From contig CM034304.1 in assembly GCA_019925795.1 (NCBI GenBank), positions 13,570,720 to 13,634,719 on the forward strand: 64,000 nt of DNA. Reading direction: 5' to 3'. Each line of letters opens with the position of its first letter. The first letter of the stretch is position 1. The notes under the pieces were generated by a model. The model did not search any database. It was not told the origin of the DNA and saw only the letters and a program-made list of their open reading frames with translations. Below, piece after piece: positions 43,101 through 56,427 of this stretch. Position numbers and translations under genes: made by a program. Source of the stretch: Dendrobium chrysotoxum. Taxonomy: Eukaryota > Streptophyta > Magnoliopsida > Asparagales > Orchidaceae.

Positions 43101-46100
43101 GCCATGCTCGAGGAACTAAGCTTCCTTAGGACACGTAGCCCCGCAACCCAGAGTAGTCCATCCAAAAAAAACTTTATCTTTGAAGTGGTTATTGTATATT
43201 AAGGGCTTGGTTGAGTGATTTAAACATTAAATTAACATTTTCTGGAATTTAAAATAAATATTCAAATTTTAGAATTTTTTGAATTATTTTAATCATTTAA
43301 TTAAAGGGTTAAAAGTTGACTTTTAGATTAAGAATGATTTCAAGATAATTAGTATTTTTATAAGATATTAGACCTTAATACGATCAGTTAGACTATAAGT
43401 TTGTAGGATTTAGAGTTTTTTATGAAAAGTTGTGAATTTTATAAGTTTTGACTTAAAAAATTTTAATTCAAAGTTGATCGGATTATTGACTTTTTAAATT
43501 TAAATTATTTCAGGTGGTTTGATATTTTTAATAAATATTAGATTTTATATTGAGTTTAAGGCCTTTGAGTTTGACTAATTTGCAATTTTTTATAAATAGT
43601 TATGATTTTTAGAAGTTTAAGGTATTTATTGAATTATTAAAATTGTTTAATTAAAGGTGTTTTAATAATTTTGCTTCAATGAACTCCCAACTCCTTGAAA
43701 TTAGCTCCAAAGGTCAGGAATGACCTAAGGAGAGATTCCCAAGTGTTTGGGAATTTTTTGAAAATTTTAATTACGTTTAAGGTTGATTTTAAACTCCAGT
43801 CAAAGGGCTTTTATTTTTTGTTAATTAAGGATGGAATTTTGGTCAGTTAGAGGTATTATTTATATTTTTTGGATTTTATTTGGATTTTTTTAGAATTTTT
43901 AGAAATTTTAAAAGCTTAATTAAAGGATTAACTTGAATGAATTAATTAAGAGGCTTAATGAATTTTAAAATTGATAGAAATTTTTCCAAGGGCAAAGAAT
44001 ATCACTAAGCTTAAGTGTTCAAAGTTTCAAGTCAAAAGGATGTATATCCTAATTATTAGAATTTTTTTAAGTCCTCTAAATAAGTCCTTAATTATTGTCC
44101 TTAATGATGTCACTAAACTAAGTGGGTTTGAACCAATGTCTCAACTAATCATTGATATAAACATATAGATGCAAACACAATCACAACCAAGTTCTTATAA
44201 CTAAAAGAGCCAATATTAAGTGGTGTGTGCACTCTAAGCATGCAAAGATTAACATTAAAATATTTGTAATCAAAATTAGATTAATGAATAATCAAAATGT
44301 AATTATTCACTAATCATCCCTCACCATTTTTGTTCACATAGTCAACTTATGTTTAAGATTTCAAAGGAACCTCTCAACACATCAGAATTTAATTACATAT
44401 AATTTTAAAATAAATTTTGAAATATATGTCTATATAAATATATATGTAATAATAATATAAACTCTTAAAATAAAATAATTTAAAATATCATCAAAATAAT
44501 CCTAAAATTAATTGAGAGGTCCTCTGATTTTATTTTAAATAGTTTGAAAATAAATATTTAATTTTGAAAATAATTAGTTTAATATTTAATTAAATATTAA
44601 AATAATCAAATTAATCTAATTATTTAAAATAGAATAAATTTTAAATTTCAAAATTAATTTTAAATTAAAGTATTTAAAATTCTAGAAATTTTAAAGTATT
44701 ATTTATATTTTTTTTATTTAATTTGAATTTTCTAAACTTAAGGTTAATTGGATTATTTAAATTAATTTAAAATTAATTTTGAATTATTTAAATTAATTTA
44801 AAATTAATTAATACTTAAAATAATTTTTAAATTAATTTAAATTAAGTCTTAAATGTTTTTGAATTTTAAAATTATTTAAACTAATTTTCATTAAAGTTTT
44901 TTTTAATTATTTTAATTTAATTTTCATGAAGTATTAATTAAATATTTAGATATTTAATTAATTAAAAAATTATTTAAAATATAGAAAATATGTTTAAATT
45001 AAATTACATTTCAAATTAAGTATTTTTAAATAATTCCCTAATTATTTAAGTCACTTTAATGTAAACTTTTAATTTTTGAAAATATTAAATATTTAATTAA
45101 TTAAATACTAATTAATCACTTAAATATTTGAGTAATATAAAGTATTTAAACTATATTAGATATTTAAAATTAAAATAATAATTTTAAAGTATTCAGAATT
45201 TATCTTTTAATTTACCTAAAATATTTAAAATAAACTTTTAAAATTTGAAAATTTGAAAATATTTAATTAGTCAAATATTAATCGATTATCTAAATAATTA
45301 AATAATTTAAATCATTTAGGATATATTGGATGTTTTAAACAAATTTTAATTACGAAATATCTTAAGATGTATTTTAGATTTAATTAAAAAATCTTTAAAA
45401 TATCAATTTGAATTTTGTAAAATATTTATATTAATTCTTTAATTAAGTATTAATTAAAATGTAAGTATTTAAATATTCAAAATAATTTAAAATATATTAA
45501 ACATTTTAAAATGAATTTAATTTAAAATTAAAAACAGTTAAAAGATGATTAAATTGATATGTTATATATTAATTTTGTATTAAAATTAAATTTTTAAAGA
45601 AGTAATGAAGTTTTATTGCTTTAAATAAATTTAAAACTAATTAAAATTAATTTAATTAAAAAAATGGCTCGGGATGACACATGGCATCCTCTGGTTGGCG
45701 GATCTAAACTGTGTGGCAGTGGTGGGCCACATGGCAAAGCATGATTGGCCCATGGATCTACGGACAATGATTGTCGACCGCGACAATCATTTGGCATAAT
45801 TATGCGACAACTTATCCATGTCAACGGGGTCTCGGGGCTGTCCGATCGAATGTTATTTCAGTTTAATGGTCAAGATTTTGATCGACGAATGAATTTATGA
45901 TCTTTCGTTAATGCACGTCGAATCGAGATGCGGGATGATGCGATCTAGGCCGTTGATCTTTCGATCTACGACCTAGAAAATGTACACTTAATAGAGCCTG
46001 CGGAAAAGCCCTAGACTACATTTTTTAGAGTTTTCTCTCAATCAGATCGATTATTTTGCTTAAAATTTTAAACTTAATTATATTATTGAACATAAATAAT

Positions 46101-47001
46101 GTGGATTTAATTTTATGGCCTAAAATGAGCTGAATAAAGAGCTATTTAACCTTAAGTGTCCTAGACTAGGGTTAGAGTTTTACCTTGATTTAATGGATGA
46201 AATGAATCATTTTAGACCTCTCTGAACTTGTAGTTTGTCCACATTTAATCCACTAGAAGACTCCTTGAGCTGAAAATGCCTGGATCAAGTACTATAGCTC
46301 CTTGAACTAAAGACACTTGGGCTAACCGGAATCTGGTAGCCGGCGTGGTTTGACTAGCTAGGTTTCACTTGGGAAGTGAAGAGGGGATTTTATCAAGCTC
46401 AATTGAATAGAACTTTGGACTGGAGGAGCTCTGGGTAGAGAGATAGGGGCTAGGGTTGAATGAGACTCATTTTGAGTCTATTGCCCTATTCAATCCATTC
46501 CAGATTGAATGGAGGGCTAATATTGTTTGAAGGGGTTTTTGGGATGTTGCTAAGTGTCCCACAAGTAGGTGGGAGCAGAAGAATTAAAGGACTAAAGGAC
46601 ATCATACATGGAAAGTCTCTTTTGTCCTATATACACATGTGAAGTGAATGAGAGCCATTGGATCCTGATCTAATGGTTTGGATAGGTTCTAGGAATATTC
46701 TAAAGCTTTTTTAAATAGCTGGAGTGATTTGGATTAGAGGGAATTAACTTAAACACAAGCATTTGAGCATTTTATCCATTCCCCATCTCTTTGTTGACTG
46801 TTTGACTGGTCAACCAGTCAAGTCATACTGAGATGGAGTCTAGAGGAGACTAATGAACCAATGAAATAACTTGGAAGAAAAATAGATCCATGGATTTGAT
46901 ATATTATTTGAAATGTTGACCAAAATGGCTCATTAGATGGATTTGTTGACTAGTCAACTTGCCAAGGTGGTTAAGGTGGCATGAAAAGTGGTGTGATGAG
47001 C
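40115..47001 (-). repeat. R1: solo copy of the long LTR family (6887 bp) inserted in element E
   Basis: It is flanked by the exact 5-bp duplication TTGTT (40110-40114 and 47002-47006). Removing the insert with one duplication makes the E frame continuous between gag-side and protease-side residues, apart from one stop at an expected Gln codon. It is inverted relative to F1 and collinear with it over the full length, without any PBS, gag or pol inside, so it is a solo LTR by structure. It begins TG on the plus strand but ends GC, not CA. AT-rich core at 44400-45660. Duplicated GC-richer modules at about 42905-42995 and 43080-43165. Confidence 0.85.
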
Positions 47002-47006
47002 TTGTT

Positions 47007-50000
47007 AAGTGAGTTTGAAGGTGGAGTCATCAGATATATTTTTTAAGTCATCTATAATATCCCTATCAAAAATAGATAAGATATACATATAATCCTTTCT
47101 CATTGATTTTATATTATTACAGGGAACAAAATAAAAGTCATCTAAAGTAAGAGGATTAAGGATTATAGCTTCCCCATTCATAGAAAACACAACTTTATGG
47201 GGTATAACACATTTAATACTACTAAAAGATAAGATAATCACTAGTATCCTCCTTCTCCTAAACTATAGGAGCCAGGCTGATTTGGGCTTCCTTGAGCTCT
47301 GAAGGTGGAGTCATCTCTACAACACCTCTAGAACTATCAGATCAACCTGGGGGGGCTTCTAAGCTCCTGAAGACTCCTGAAGAGAAGAAAAGTAAAGCTT
47401 GTTTAGAAATTTTTTTGAAGAATAGGATAAAGTTATATCCCAACTAGAGTCAAAATTTAAAAAATAAAAAGGAATAATAGGCTCACCAGTCACACACTTA
47501 GCTGATCCCTACCCCAGATCCACTAAGTATTCTTTGGGAATCACTACAGCTGCTGATTTCATGTTTCTAACAAGCCATTCTTTGAAAGTGATGCAATCAT
47601 CAAGTTGATAGCCCAACATTTAATGGTAGGGGCAATAATTAGGTTGATCTGACTTACCCACTTTCTTTAGCCTTTTAGGTGCAAGTAATTTGAAGTCTGG
47701 CTTTTTTAGAAGATTTTGAATATCCTCTTTAAAGCCTCCTTCTTGAATTGGTAAGTCTTACCAACAATTGCATTAAATATTTCCCACATTTACTTCCTTT
47801 CTTCCAGAGTAAATTAAGGTCGTTGGTGAGTCAATTGTTGCTGAAATTATGGTTACAGATATTGTGGTCTTTTATACTGCTGATTATAAAATTGAGAAGG
47901 GGAATTTTTTGCTTGAACTTTCATTGGCTGCTTTCCCTTGTCCATAGCTGAAACAGACCCAAATTTCTTTTTAAAGACCTTCTAAGGTTTCAACTTCTTT
48001 GGGTCTGAAGAGGATTGAACGACAAGGAAAGAGAGCTGTGAGGCTTCTTCTTAGAGATTGGAGGCTTTATTGAGCACCTTTTTAAATATTTTAATGATAA
48101 AACCTTTCAAAATAAAGGCTATCGGTCCATGAATATTCTTAAGTAGAATCTCAATTGCATGCTACTCCTATAATTGAGGTTCACACTTCATGCTCAAATT
48201 CATCCATCGAAGTATGTAATCAACTAATTTCTCTCTATATTTTAATTTTTCTATCACAAGGTCTCCAACTGTGATATGGTGTTGACTACCTATAAATATC
48301 TTAATGAACATATTTTTTAACTCTATGAAACTGTGTACTGAGCTATTTGGTAGATCTGCATGCCAATCAAATGCCACCCCTGATAGGTTACTGTCAAACT
48401 ATTTAAAAAGTAAAGGATCACTTCCCCCAACATTATAATAACTTGCTCTAAAGTATGTTATATGTTTCCTCGGGTTTCCATTACCATCAAAGATCTTAAA
48501 GGATGGAGGAACAAACCCCTTTGGGTAAGGAACTGCATCAAATTCCTTTGGGTAGGGTCTACCCTTCAGAGTATATAATGCACTCTGTGACTCTGCTAAT
48601 GCCTCCCTTACTTGCTTTCCACTATATATTTTATTTCTTTTGACTAAGAAGCTTATTTTTTGATCTTATTATTGCTCTTCTATGGCCTCAATCACTTATT
48701 TCTTCCCTACCACATGAACAGACTCTGGTTGAGAAGACTCAACTTATGATCGTAGTGGTAAAGGGCACTGATATTATAAAGATGCCATATTAGCCATCAT
48801 CTCTTCTATCTTCTTTTCCATATTTATAATTTGTTCATCTTTTTATTTTAATTTTTGTACAAGACATTGAGTTAAGCCTAGTGCAATGCCTTCCTCGACT
48901 ATAACATCCTATATTCCAGCATCTTTAACTTGCTCATCATGGGGTGATCTCCTTATTTCTACCATAAGGACATCGTCCACTGAATCATCCAGCATATCAT
49001 CTTGATCAGGATTAAAATTTAAAGCTTCTTCATTATCCAGATTCTTAATGTTGTCTTTTAATTCACCTAACATCTCCTCTATAGACTTTTCAAAAATATA
49101 ATGGAGATCAACAGGAACATATCTTTCATAATCCATATGACATGGAGGGTTAATCTCAAGTTTCCCTTCCCCTATGGGTTCTTCTTTTATAGGCTTTCCA
49201 GGTGAAGCTACTGTAAGAGAAGCAGCTTCCTCCTTGGGTCTCCAAATCTTCTTCTCATATGATGTTGGAGAGGGTTGGTTTGTTGTCTCTAATTGCTCTA
49301 TATCAGGATAAGAAGATGAAGATGGCCCCCTAAAGTGATGTTTGACTACTCAAGGAGAAGAGTGCACATGAGACAATTCACTAAACCTTTCTAAATTCTT
49401 AGGGTGGTGTGGAGGAAGAAGACAACTGGCTACTGGCTTTTTGGGCAACATGTTGAAAATTTATGGATTGTCATGACACATCAGTCAAAATAATGCTATA
49501 TGTCTTCCTATGGGATCTCCTCAGTTCCCTGGGGTATCCATCAGTTAGTGCAAAGATTATAACTGGTTTGAATATTCTTCTGTTATCCCTAACCCTCGAT
49601 TGACCCACTACCCAGGTTCAATACTCTTCTATCTTGACGTTTCTTCTTCAATCTTCTCACTAATCATTCTTTTAATAGTTCTTAAAAATCCTTCTTTAGT
49701 TTGTGAGTGGTTATCTTCACATTCGTATACTATTACCCTCGCCATATTTTGAATGTGTGTTTCCTTGTCTTAACCGGCTCAATGGGAAACTTTCTAATAG
49801 TAGTAGGAGTTGAATGAGCAATCATCCTCTCATCTTCCTATCCATTAGTAGTGGAGAGGAGATGGAACCTGCTACCACTAAGGTATGGAGAGGTAGGAGG
49901 AGTAGGCTTATTTTTTCCTAACATTTCTAACTTTTCCATCCTTCTCTTTACAAAATGATTTCTATATCTTCTCTAAGTTTTAGTCACGATCATTGATAGA

Positions 50001-50300
50001 TTAGAAGAGGAACCCATTTCAAACTAATTGGGGGCACTAAAAGGAGTAGAACTATCCACCACAACAACTAACTTGAGTTTCTGGTCTTGACTAGGTTGTT
50101 CAATTCTAGCAAACACTAAGGGCTTAGGGGCTACAAGGGAAATTTGAGACCCACATCCCAAAGTGAATTCTAGAATAGGTTTCTGATCTATAACATCAAT
50201 AGGTGGAACAATAATGAACTCAGGGCCACTAATAGACAACTACAAATCCCTTTCCAAACTTGATTATGCTACCATCAGCAAAAGGATTATAGGATAGGTT
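47007..50300 (-). pseudogene. Element E gag, decayed
   Basis: The best part is the retrotransposon gag core at about 48560-48168: YPKGFVPPSFKIFDGNG, KHITYFRASYYNVGG, VAFDWHADLPNSSVHSF and LVDYILRWMNLSMKCEPQL. These are arranged as in Tat-lineage gag. Upstream, 49136-48909 is acidic. Downstream, a Cys/His segment (YCPYH, GYQLDDCITFKEWL; about 47640-47570) resembles the zinc-finger-like part that follows gag in Tat elements. 47241-47005 (LNPLTLDDFYFVP, FDRDIIDDLKNISDD) leads to the R1 insertion point. The N terminus is uncertain because no convincing start ATG is seen near 50240-50300. Confidence 0.8.
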
Positions 50301-51083
50301 TATGTTATTAAATAGGGAGAAGATTAATTTACCCATCATTTTTATGGAAATTTGAAAGCAATTTTAAATTAGACTGAATAAATTATTTTAATTATAAAAA
50401 TTTAATTGATTTAACTAAATAATTCAAATCTTATCTCATTTCATACATAACGAGTTATATATAGAAATATAACTGCAATATATAATATTGAGATAAGAGT
50501 GAATTCTATTTGGTGTTTTAATTTTAACTTTAAGAACTTGGACCTAGTGCTAAGACAAACATCAAGTTATAAGAAAAATGTAACTGCAACATTTGAATTA
50601 GCATTGTTGACCTCCTTTTTTGTGTCTAGCACCTGCACTATGTACCTCTTAGGTTGATTTATTTGTTTGCACATTATGTTACTGTGTTTGATGAAGGGTC
50701 AAGTTCTGTATTTTACCTCGGCTCATTATCAACCTTAGGATTTACTTCTTTTGATCACATGTTGTCCTCTTTTTTATTCTAAAATGCATGTAGCCAGGTC
50801 AATGTCGATTCAATATGATTTTATGCATTTGAGTCTTTATCACGCATTATTAATTCATGCTTAATATCTTTTAATCAAGACATTTGTTTAGCAAAACACA
50901 TTGTGCTAGCACGTTCGGATCACTGAGATCTTCTAAACAAGCCCATTTACGCTTGAATCGAACACCATTTGACATATGTCGAGGAGATAGTGAAGTTATT
51001 ATTTATTATTATTATCATTATTATTATTATTATTATTATTATTGTTATTATTATTATTATTATTATTAATTTAAATATTCATA

Positions 51084-51120
<37 letters not shown>

Positions 51121-52400
51121 TAAATAAATATAATAGATTAAATTTAAATTAAAGTATACATAATAAAAGTTGATAAATACATGTATTTATTTAAAAAATA
51201 TATAATAATAACATCATGTTCAGAAATAAATTTAGATTTAGTTTAGATATAAAATAATTTTGTCCTAATATTTGCATCTCTCTAAATCTAGGAATTTTTT
51301 CATCTAATGGCTGCTATACATCAAGGGATAATATTTAATTTTAGCCCTTGGATCTAGGGCATTGAAGGGAGATTTAATTTGAGCCCTTGGATCAAAGGCA
51401 TCCAAGGGCAATATTGATTTTCCATTTTTTTGACAGGGAACTTAGGCTTTTGTATATGGGATTTCTTAAAGTTCAGTATATATATCCATATCTTGAGCAT
51501 GAGCTTGAGCATATGAATTCTTATTGTAATGAAGTGAGACATGGAATTTATGAAATGCTTCTTATGGCATTGATAAAGCATAAATTGAATATATTATTGA
51601 TTGTCAAGGGTATATATAAAATGCTTTAAGACCTATGGATAAGTGATAAGTTTTGTTATGAATAGTCATGCTTCAATAATATGCATATGTATACAAGAAA
51701 ACCTTAATTAGATTGGAGAATTTCATTTACACTTTTATGTTTGGATGTTAGATATGGATGTAATTAACCCACTAATTCGATTAGATGACTTGTAGCTTTT
51801 GTTAAACCTACACATGTACATTGCTCTTTTGTCATCATGTTCATATATTCAATAGAAAATTTGTATGCTAGTTATGTTAGAAAAATCTCCCACATAAATA
51901 TTTTGCAAATGATGATTGTCCTATGTTCAATCAAACCATGTAGTTGCTAGCTATTCATTATTTTAACATTGAGTTTCACTATATGTGCTATATTAATTTT
52001 CACTTGTAAAATTGAACTTCAAGATCATGTGAATACCCATTAATATAGAACTTGTAGATTAATTGATATCTACTATTGTATGTTTGAGATTGCATTATAT
52101 AAAGATTAATACATGTGTTAGTAGATCTTTATGGGTTTCATGCCTAACTTGTTCCTTTGTTAGCTTTCTCCGAATATCTTAGTGAGCACTCACATATTTT
52201 ATGTGTAATTTTCCCATATATTTTGCAATAGCAAGCTTCTATGTTTAATGTTTAGATTTTAATATGATTCATATGTAGCCTCTCTTTGTACCCTATGCTA
52301 TAAACTCTCACATTATTTTATATTCTGATGGTAGCATGAACTTACTTAATGAATTTGAATATTGAAGTGCTTACTTGTTAAATTTCTATTTACTTACCTT
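50301..52400. other. Unassigned AT-rich region, possibly element E 5' leader
   Basis: No coding motif was seen. It contains an (ATT)n microsatellite at 50998-51068 and a (TA)n run at 51089-51117. A short near-duplicate CCCTTGGAT phrase occurs at 51343 and 51383. If R2 is the E 5' LTR, this would be leader sequence separated from it by F2. Confidence 0.4.
50998..51117. repeat. (ATT)n and (TA)n microsatellites
   Basis: About 23 ATT-like trinucleotides at 50998-51068 are followed by an interrupted stretch and about 14 TA dinucleotides at 51089-51117. Confidence 0.93.
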
Positions 52401-55400
52401 TCTTTCTGAATGGTGCCTACTCTTATTTTTATTTCTTGTTGTGTTTACTTTTGTTTGTGAGGTACATCGGGAGCTACTTGGATAATAATTTAGGGAGCAT
52501 CAGTCACCCTCATTTCTTCCAAATGGGGGTGCTACGGGCAGAACCACTGGGTCGTAGGCCCTAGTGTTGTGAGTTTCCTCAAAACTTAGAAAGCCTTTAA
52601 GAAGCCTTTTGTATGTGCGTTCCCCTACTCTTAGGACCTTGTAGAAACTTCAATTTCTTGGAATGTATTCTTTCTTATAGAACCTGAAACCCACTTACAC
52701 ACTTATGTATATCCAAAGGGTTAGAAACAAACTTATTTTTGTCCCATACAACTTTAGTAGCATTTAAGGATAAAAATTAAGGATTGGGTCTTAGGAAACT
52801 TAGATTTATGATGCATGCACCCTTTAGGGCAGGAATACTAAACATAGAAAATGTAGTGACATCCCGCCATAGGATTAGTATATATCATTAGTTTAAATTC
52901 AATTAACCATAAGAAACCACCAATCAATAATTAAAAGATCCCCCTAACAAATCAATTATAATTTAAATAAGAAGGTCCAAAATACTTAATCTTTTATTAA
53001 CCAAATCCTCAATGACATGCATAACTACTAAAAGATAGATTTAAACATAAACTTGAACTGAGTTTAATTAATTTATTAATCACCATTCAACAAAACTAAA
53101 CTTGAAAGACATAAGCTAAATCAAGAGAATGAACCTAAACTAAAACATGTTAAATGGAAAAGACTTCTAAAACCCAAACTCTAATTCATTAAATCCTCTT
53201 ATAATTAATTACACACCTAATCTAAAACACCTCTAATATTGAATGCAAATAAATTAAAAATTAACTAAGCGAATGAAATAAGAGACTTATTAAAAGCCTA
53301 ATCATAACCCAAGAATTTTAGAATCCAATAACTCACCTAAAATCTAATCAAACTATAAATCAATATTTTAAAATTAATCAACTAATCCCTTAATACATAA
53401 CAAGCACTCCAAAGATAAAGTTTTTAGGATCAACTACTTCAGGATGCGGGGTTAAGTGTCCTAAGGAGGCCTGGTCCTCGAGCCTGATGGCACTACGCCA
53501 TGAATGGATTTAATAGAGTGTCAAAATTTAAAAATTAATTGATTGTTAATGATTTAACCAAATAAGAATTCTTAATTTAACCATATCAGCTTAGTTTTTA
53601 GGATGGACTACTTTGGGTTGTGGGGCTAACTGTCCTAAGGAGGCCTGGCCCTCGAGCCTAGTGGCATAATGCTACGAACCAGTTGATAGCAAACTTAATT
53701 AAATTAATCTTTCAAACTGATAACAACTCATTTAATTTATCAATCTGTAATTTCCAATAAAATAAATTAACTTAACAAAATTGATTATTACTGGGTAACC
53801 CAGGCCTACGAGACTATTAAGTTAGTCCCAAGGAGAGTGAAATAAATCTTATGTCCTCATTGAGTAATAAAGGTGGTAGTCACAAAACACTAAAAATAAA
53901 TTCCTAAAATCAACCTTAAGACATTAATATTTAAACTTAAACTAAAAATAACCTTTTATCTTTTAACAAATCAAATCATAAAAAACTTGAATAAATTATC
54001 ATATATAAGATATACCCAAAACCACACAACCTACTATACAAACACCATGATCTATTTGTCAGGACACAACTTTTAGCTTTAGGTTAGGCCAGTGTTCTCT
54101 TTCTTTCTATCTCTTTGATGTGGCGATTTGCATGTGAAATATGTACTGGTTGACTTGCTGTTTGCTGTGTTAGATTTCTGTGATGATGATTTTTACTATA
54201 TTCTCTCTATGATGTAATGAGCGATAGATTACCCCTAAGTTAGGAATGATTTGGATGCTCATAATATTTTTTGTAGGTGGTCATGCTCATGTAGGGATAA
54301 AAAGGGGATAAAAATAAATACATAATATATAACTATTATAGGTGTTTTAAGTGCTTAGCCCCAAAATAAATAAGAACTTAATCATGTGTGGTTGGTTTTA
54401 ACATTTTTATTTTATCATGTAATTGCTTGGGATGTTTGATTATAATTACTTAGGATAACCTTGTAGGGGAGTCTAGATTTTTCTTTTATAATTTATATGT
54501 AATTTATTCAAAGTATAGAGATATAAAAGTTTGTAAAATAAGGTATTTTAATAAGATATTAGGGATCCAAAGAGAAAAGAAAGTCCCTTTATAGAGAATT
54601 TTTTTTTATTTGGATATCCTACTAAGGATGTACCACAAGAAGACTAAAGGAAGGCGACCCCTAGAAGAACCAGAAGATGAAGATCAAGAATAAAATGCCT
54701 CATTTTAAGACTTGTATCATTCTGTAGGAGTAGAATTCAAGTTGTTGTCGGTGGAGCCTGTCCACCATTACTTTTTTGCACTCTGGGTTGTATATTGAAT
54801 GACACTTGCCATGAACTTTGGACACTCTATTCTGTTAATTTGTTGTGATGATGAGTTTACTTTGTTTGCACAGTATAAATGACATTTTTCATAGGTTTTT
54901 TCTTACATGTGCATGTGCATGTGCCTGAATCTCGCTAGGCTCTTAGGAATAAAACTTTTCTACTCATAATTAAAATTTAAATTTTAGGAATTAAATAATA
55001 TAGAAAGATAAATAATCTAGGGAATAAGCTAGAGATCATCCGAGATTACATGCATATTAATGCATTCATCTTTTTCCTTGTCTAGATAGTTCTATGCCTG
55101 CATGGAGAGTTCAAATAATCTAACCTATAAGGATGAGGTGTTGAACCTAGGGAACCTTGGTCTTCTAAAAAAAATTATTTTTATAAGCCTTTTTAAAATT
55201 TCATGCATTTTTTATTTAGAGATTTTTACTAGCATGTATTGCATTGGAAATTAATTAAAATTAAAATTTAATTACATTAATCTTAGATGTATAATACCAC
55301 TCATGAGTACAAGGCCACTTAGGAACTTCTTTAGATGTCAGCCTTAAATTCCAAAAACTTGATCTTTCATAAAGACTAGATAGCATGGATTTTATGTAAT

Positions 55401-56165
55401 TAGGTGGTTTTAGCTTGCTTTCTATTTTAGGTAAGACATAAGTCCATATTGTATTAGTTAGGTCGTAGATGTTAATACTGTGTGTATAGTACTACTTCCC
55501 TTATAGATTTAGGATCAATGGCTAATAGTAATAGTGTACTATTATATGCCTTATTGGTGGGTAAGCTCTCTATCTTTTAGAGGCTATAAATCCCTCCTAT
55601 CTGCATCACATGGATGACGCCACCTCCATCTTTCTCTCATGCATGTTTGAGTGTAATATCTTTTTCCATAATTTCTCTTTCTCAAATTGATCGAGTGATG
55701 ATATAATCCATGTATGTTGATTAAACCAAATTGAGTCTATCTTCCTTTGGATTAGGAGATCCTAAAAGTCTCCCTGTGTGCCAAACCCTCTGAGAGAATA
55801 ATATAATATCCTTAATCGAGATTTTTCTTAGGCTGAGGCCTAAGATGCAATTAACCATGAGGGTTTACGCCCATGAGAAATCAATCCCCATATCAAATAA
55901 ACCCCATTAGAGCTGATGTATCAAATGGGGGAAATTTCATGACTTTGATCAGATCATATATACTATTACCCATCGAGGTATGTAAGTGAAAACTGCTATC
56001 CTCCATGGTTAATCATATATATGATATCATTCTCTCTTTTATTCTCCTGCTTGTATAGAGTGTAAAGATCTATGACCATTTTGTCCTAAGGGATAGTGTG
56101 ATCGTACCATTTGCATTCTAACCCCACTAAGTAGAATCTTTTCAGAGACCCATAAACACATAAGG
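52400..56165 (+). repeat. F2: plus-strand copy of the long LTR family (partial)
   Basis: F2 shares with F1 the block around 54200-54330, the GGATGACGCCACCTCCAT block (55611) and the same variant 3' end (55870-56160). It shares with R2 (inverted) the block 52490-52850. Two GC-richer modules (about 53430-53520 and 53595-53690) repeat each other, as in R1. The left edge near 52400 is approximate, and the AT-rich 5' half seen in F1 and R1 is missing or not recognisable. Confidence 0.75.
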
Positions 56166-56427
56166 ATTTTTTTTATTATAATTATTTTAAATAAAAAGGT
56201 TGTAAAAGGAGCCTCCCATCAATATTTAATGGGGTCCAAAATAAGACCTTTAGAATTTTTTTAGATATCGGTCAAATTATCTAAGAATGAAATGAATAAA
56301 AGAACCGCTGGAAGAAAGGCAATTACAATATATGTGTGACACAAGTATACTACCGATGTAAGGGTATGAATTAATGTTAAAGATGGAGAGAGGATTAATC
56401 CCTAGTGGAGTTGCCAGAAAAACCTAT
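56166..56427 (-). other. Short spacer with a primer-binding site next to R2
   Basis: On the minus strand TGGCAACTCCACTAGG (complement of 56416 to 56401) lies 11 bases from the R2 edge. It has the TGG start and position of an LTR-retrotransposon primer-binding site, followed by ATTAATCCTCTC leader sequence. The priming tRNA is not assigned. This marks R2 as a 5' LTR of a minus-strand element, plausibly E, interrupted by F2. Confidence 0.6.

Larger units (their letters stand above)
25848..50300 (-). mobile_element. Element E: Ty3/gypsy retrotransposon, Tat/Ogre-like, split by insertions C and R1
   Basis: In minus-strand order the element shows gag (50300-47007), protease (40109-39510), RT and RNase H (38260-37239 and 27862-27690), a second RNase H (27562-27290) and integrase (about 27000-25848). 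The PR-RT-RH-IN order is gypsy. The extra RNase H domain before integrase and the motifs LLGKPWLH, PSSLHQCIKY, ASWPFESWGTD and LPINGRYLKK are typical of Tat/Ogre. C (27868-37233) sits in the RT-linked RNase H and R1 (40115-47001) sits between gag and protease. Removing each insertion with one target duplication restores the frame. A 5' LTR may be R2, with the primer-binding site at about 56401-56416. The 3' LTR was not found. Confidence 0.88.

Noticed and set aside
18950..47001. F1 and R1 considered as the two LTRs of element E
   Set aside because: They are in opposite orientation, whereas LTRs of one element are direct repeats. R1 also lies between E coding parts with its own target duplication.
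47018..47317. 15-bp direct repeat GAAGGTGGAGTCATC at about 47018 and 47303
   Set aside because: It was considered as a target duplication, but both copies are inside E gag sequence and the TTGTT duplication with frame continuity explains R1 exactly.
50884..51069. 61-codon frame ending in a long Tyr run
   Set aside because: The Tyr run is the translated (ATT)n microsatellite.
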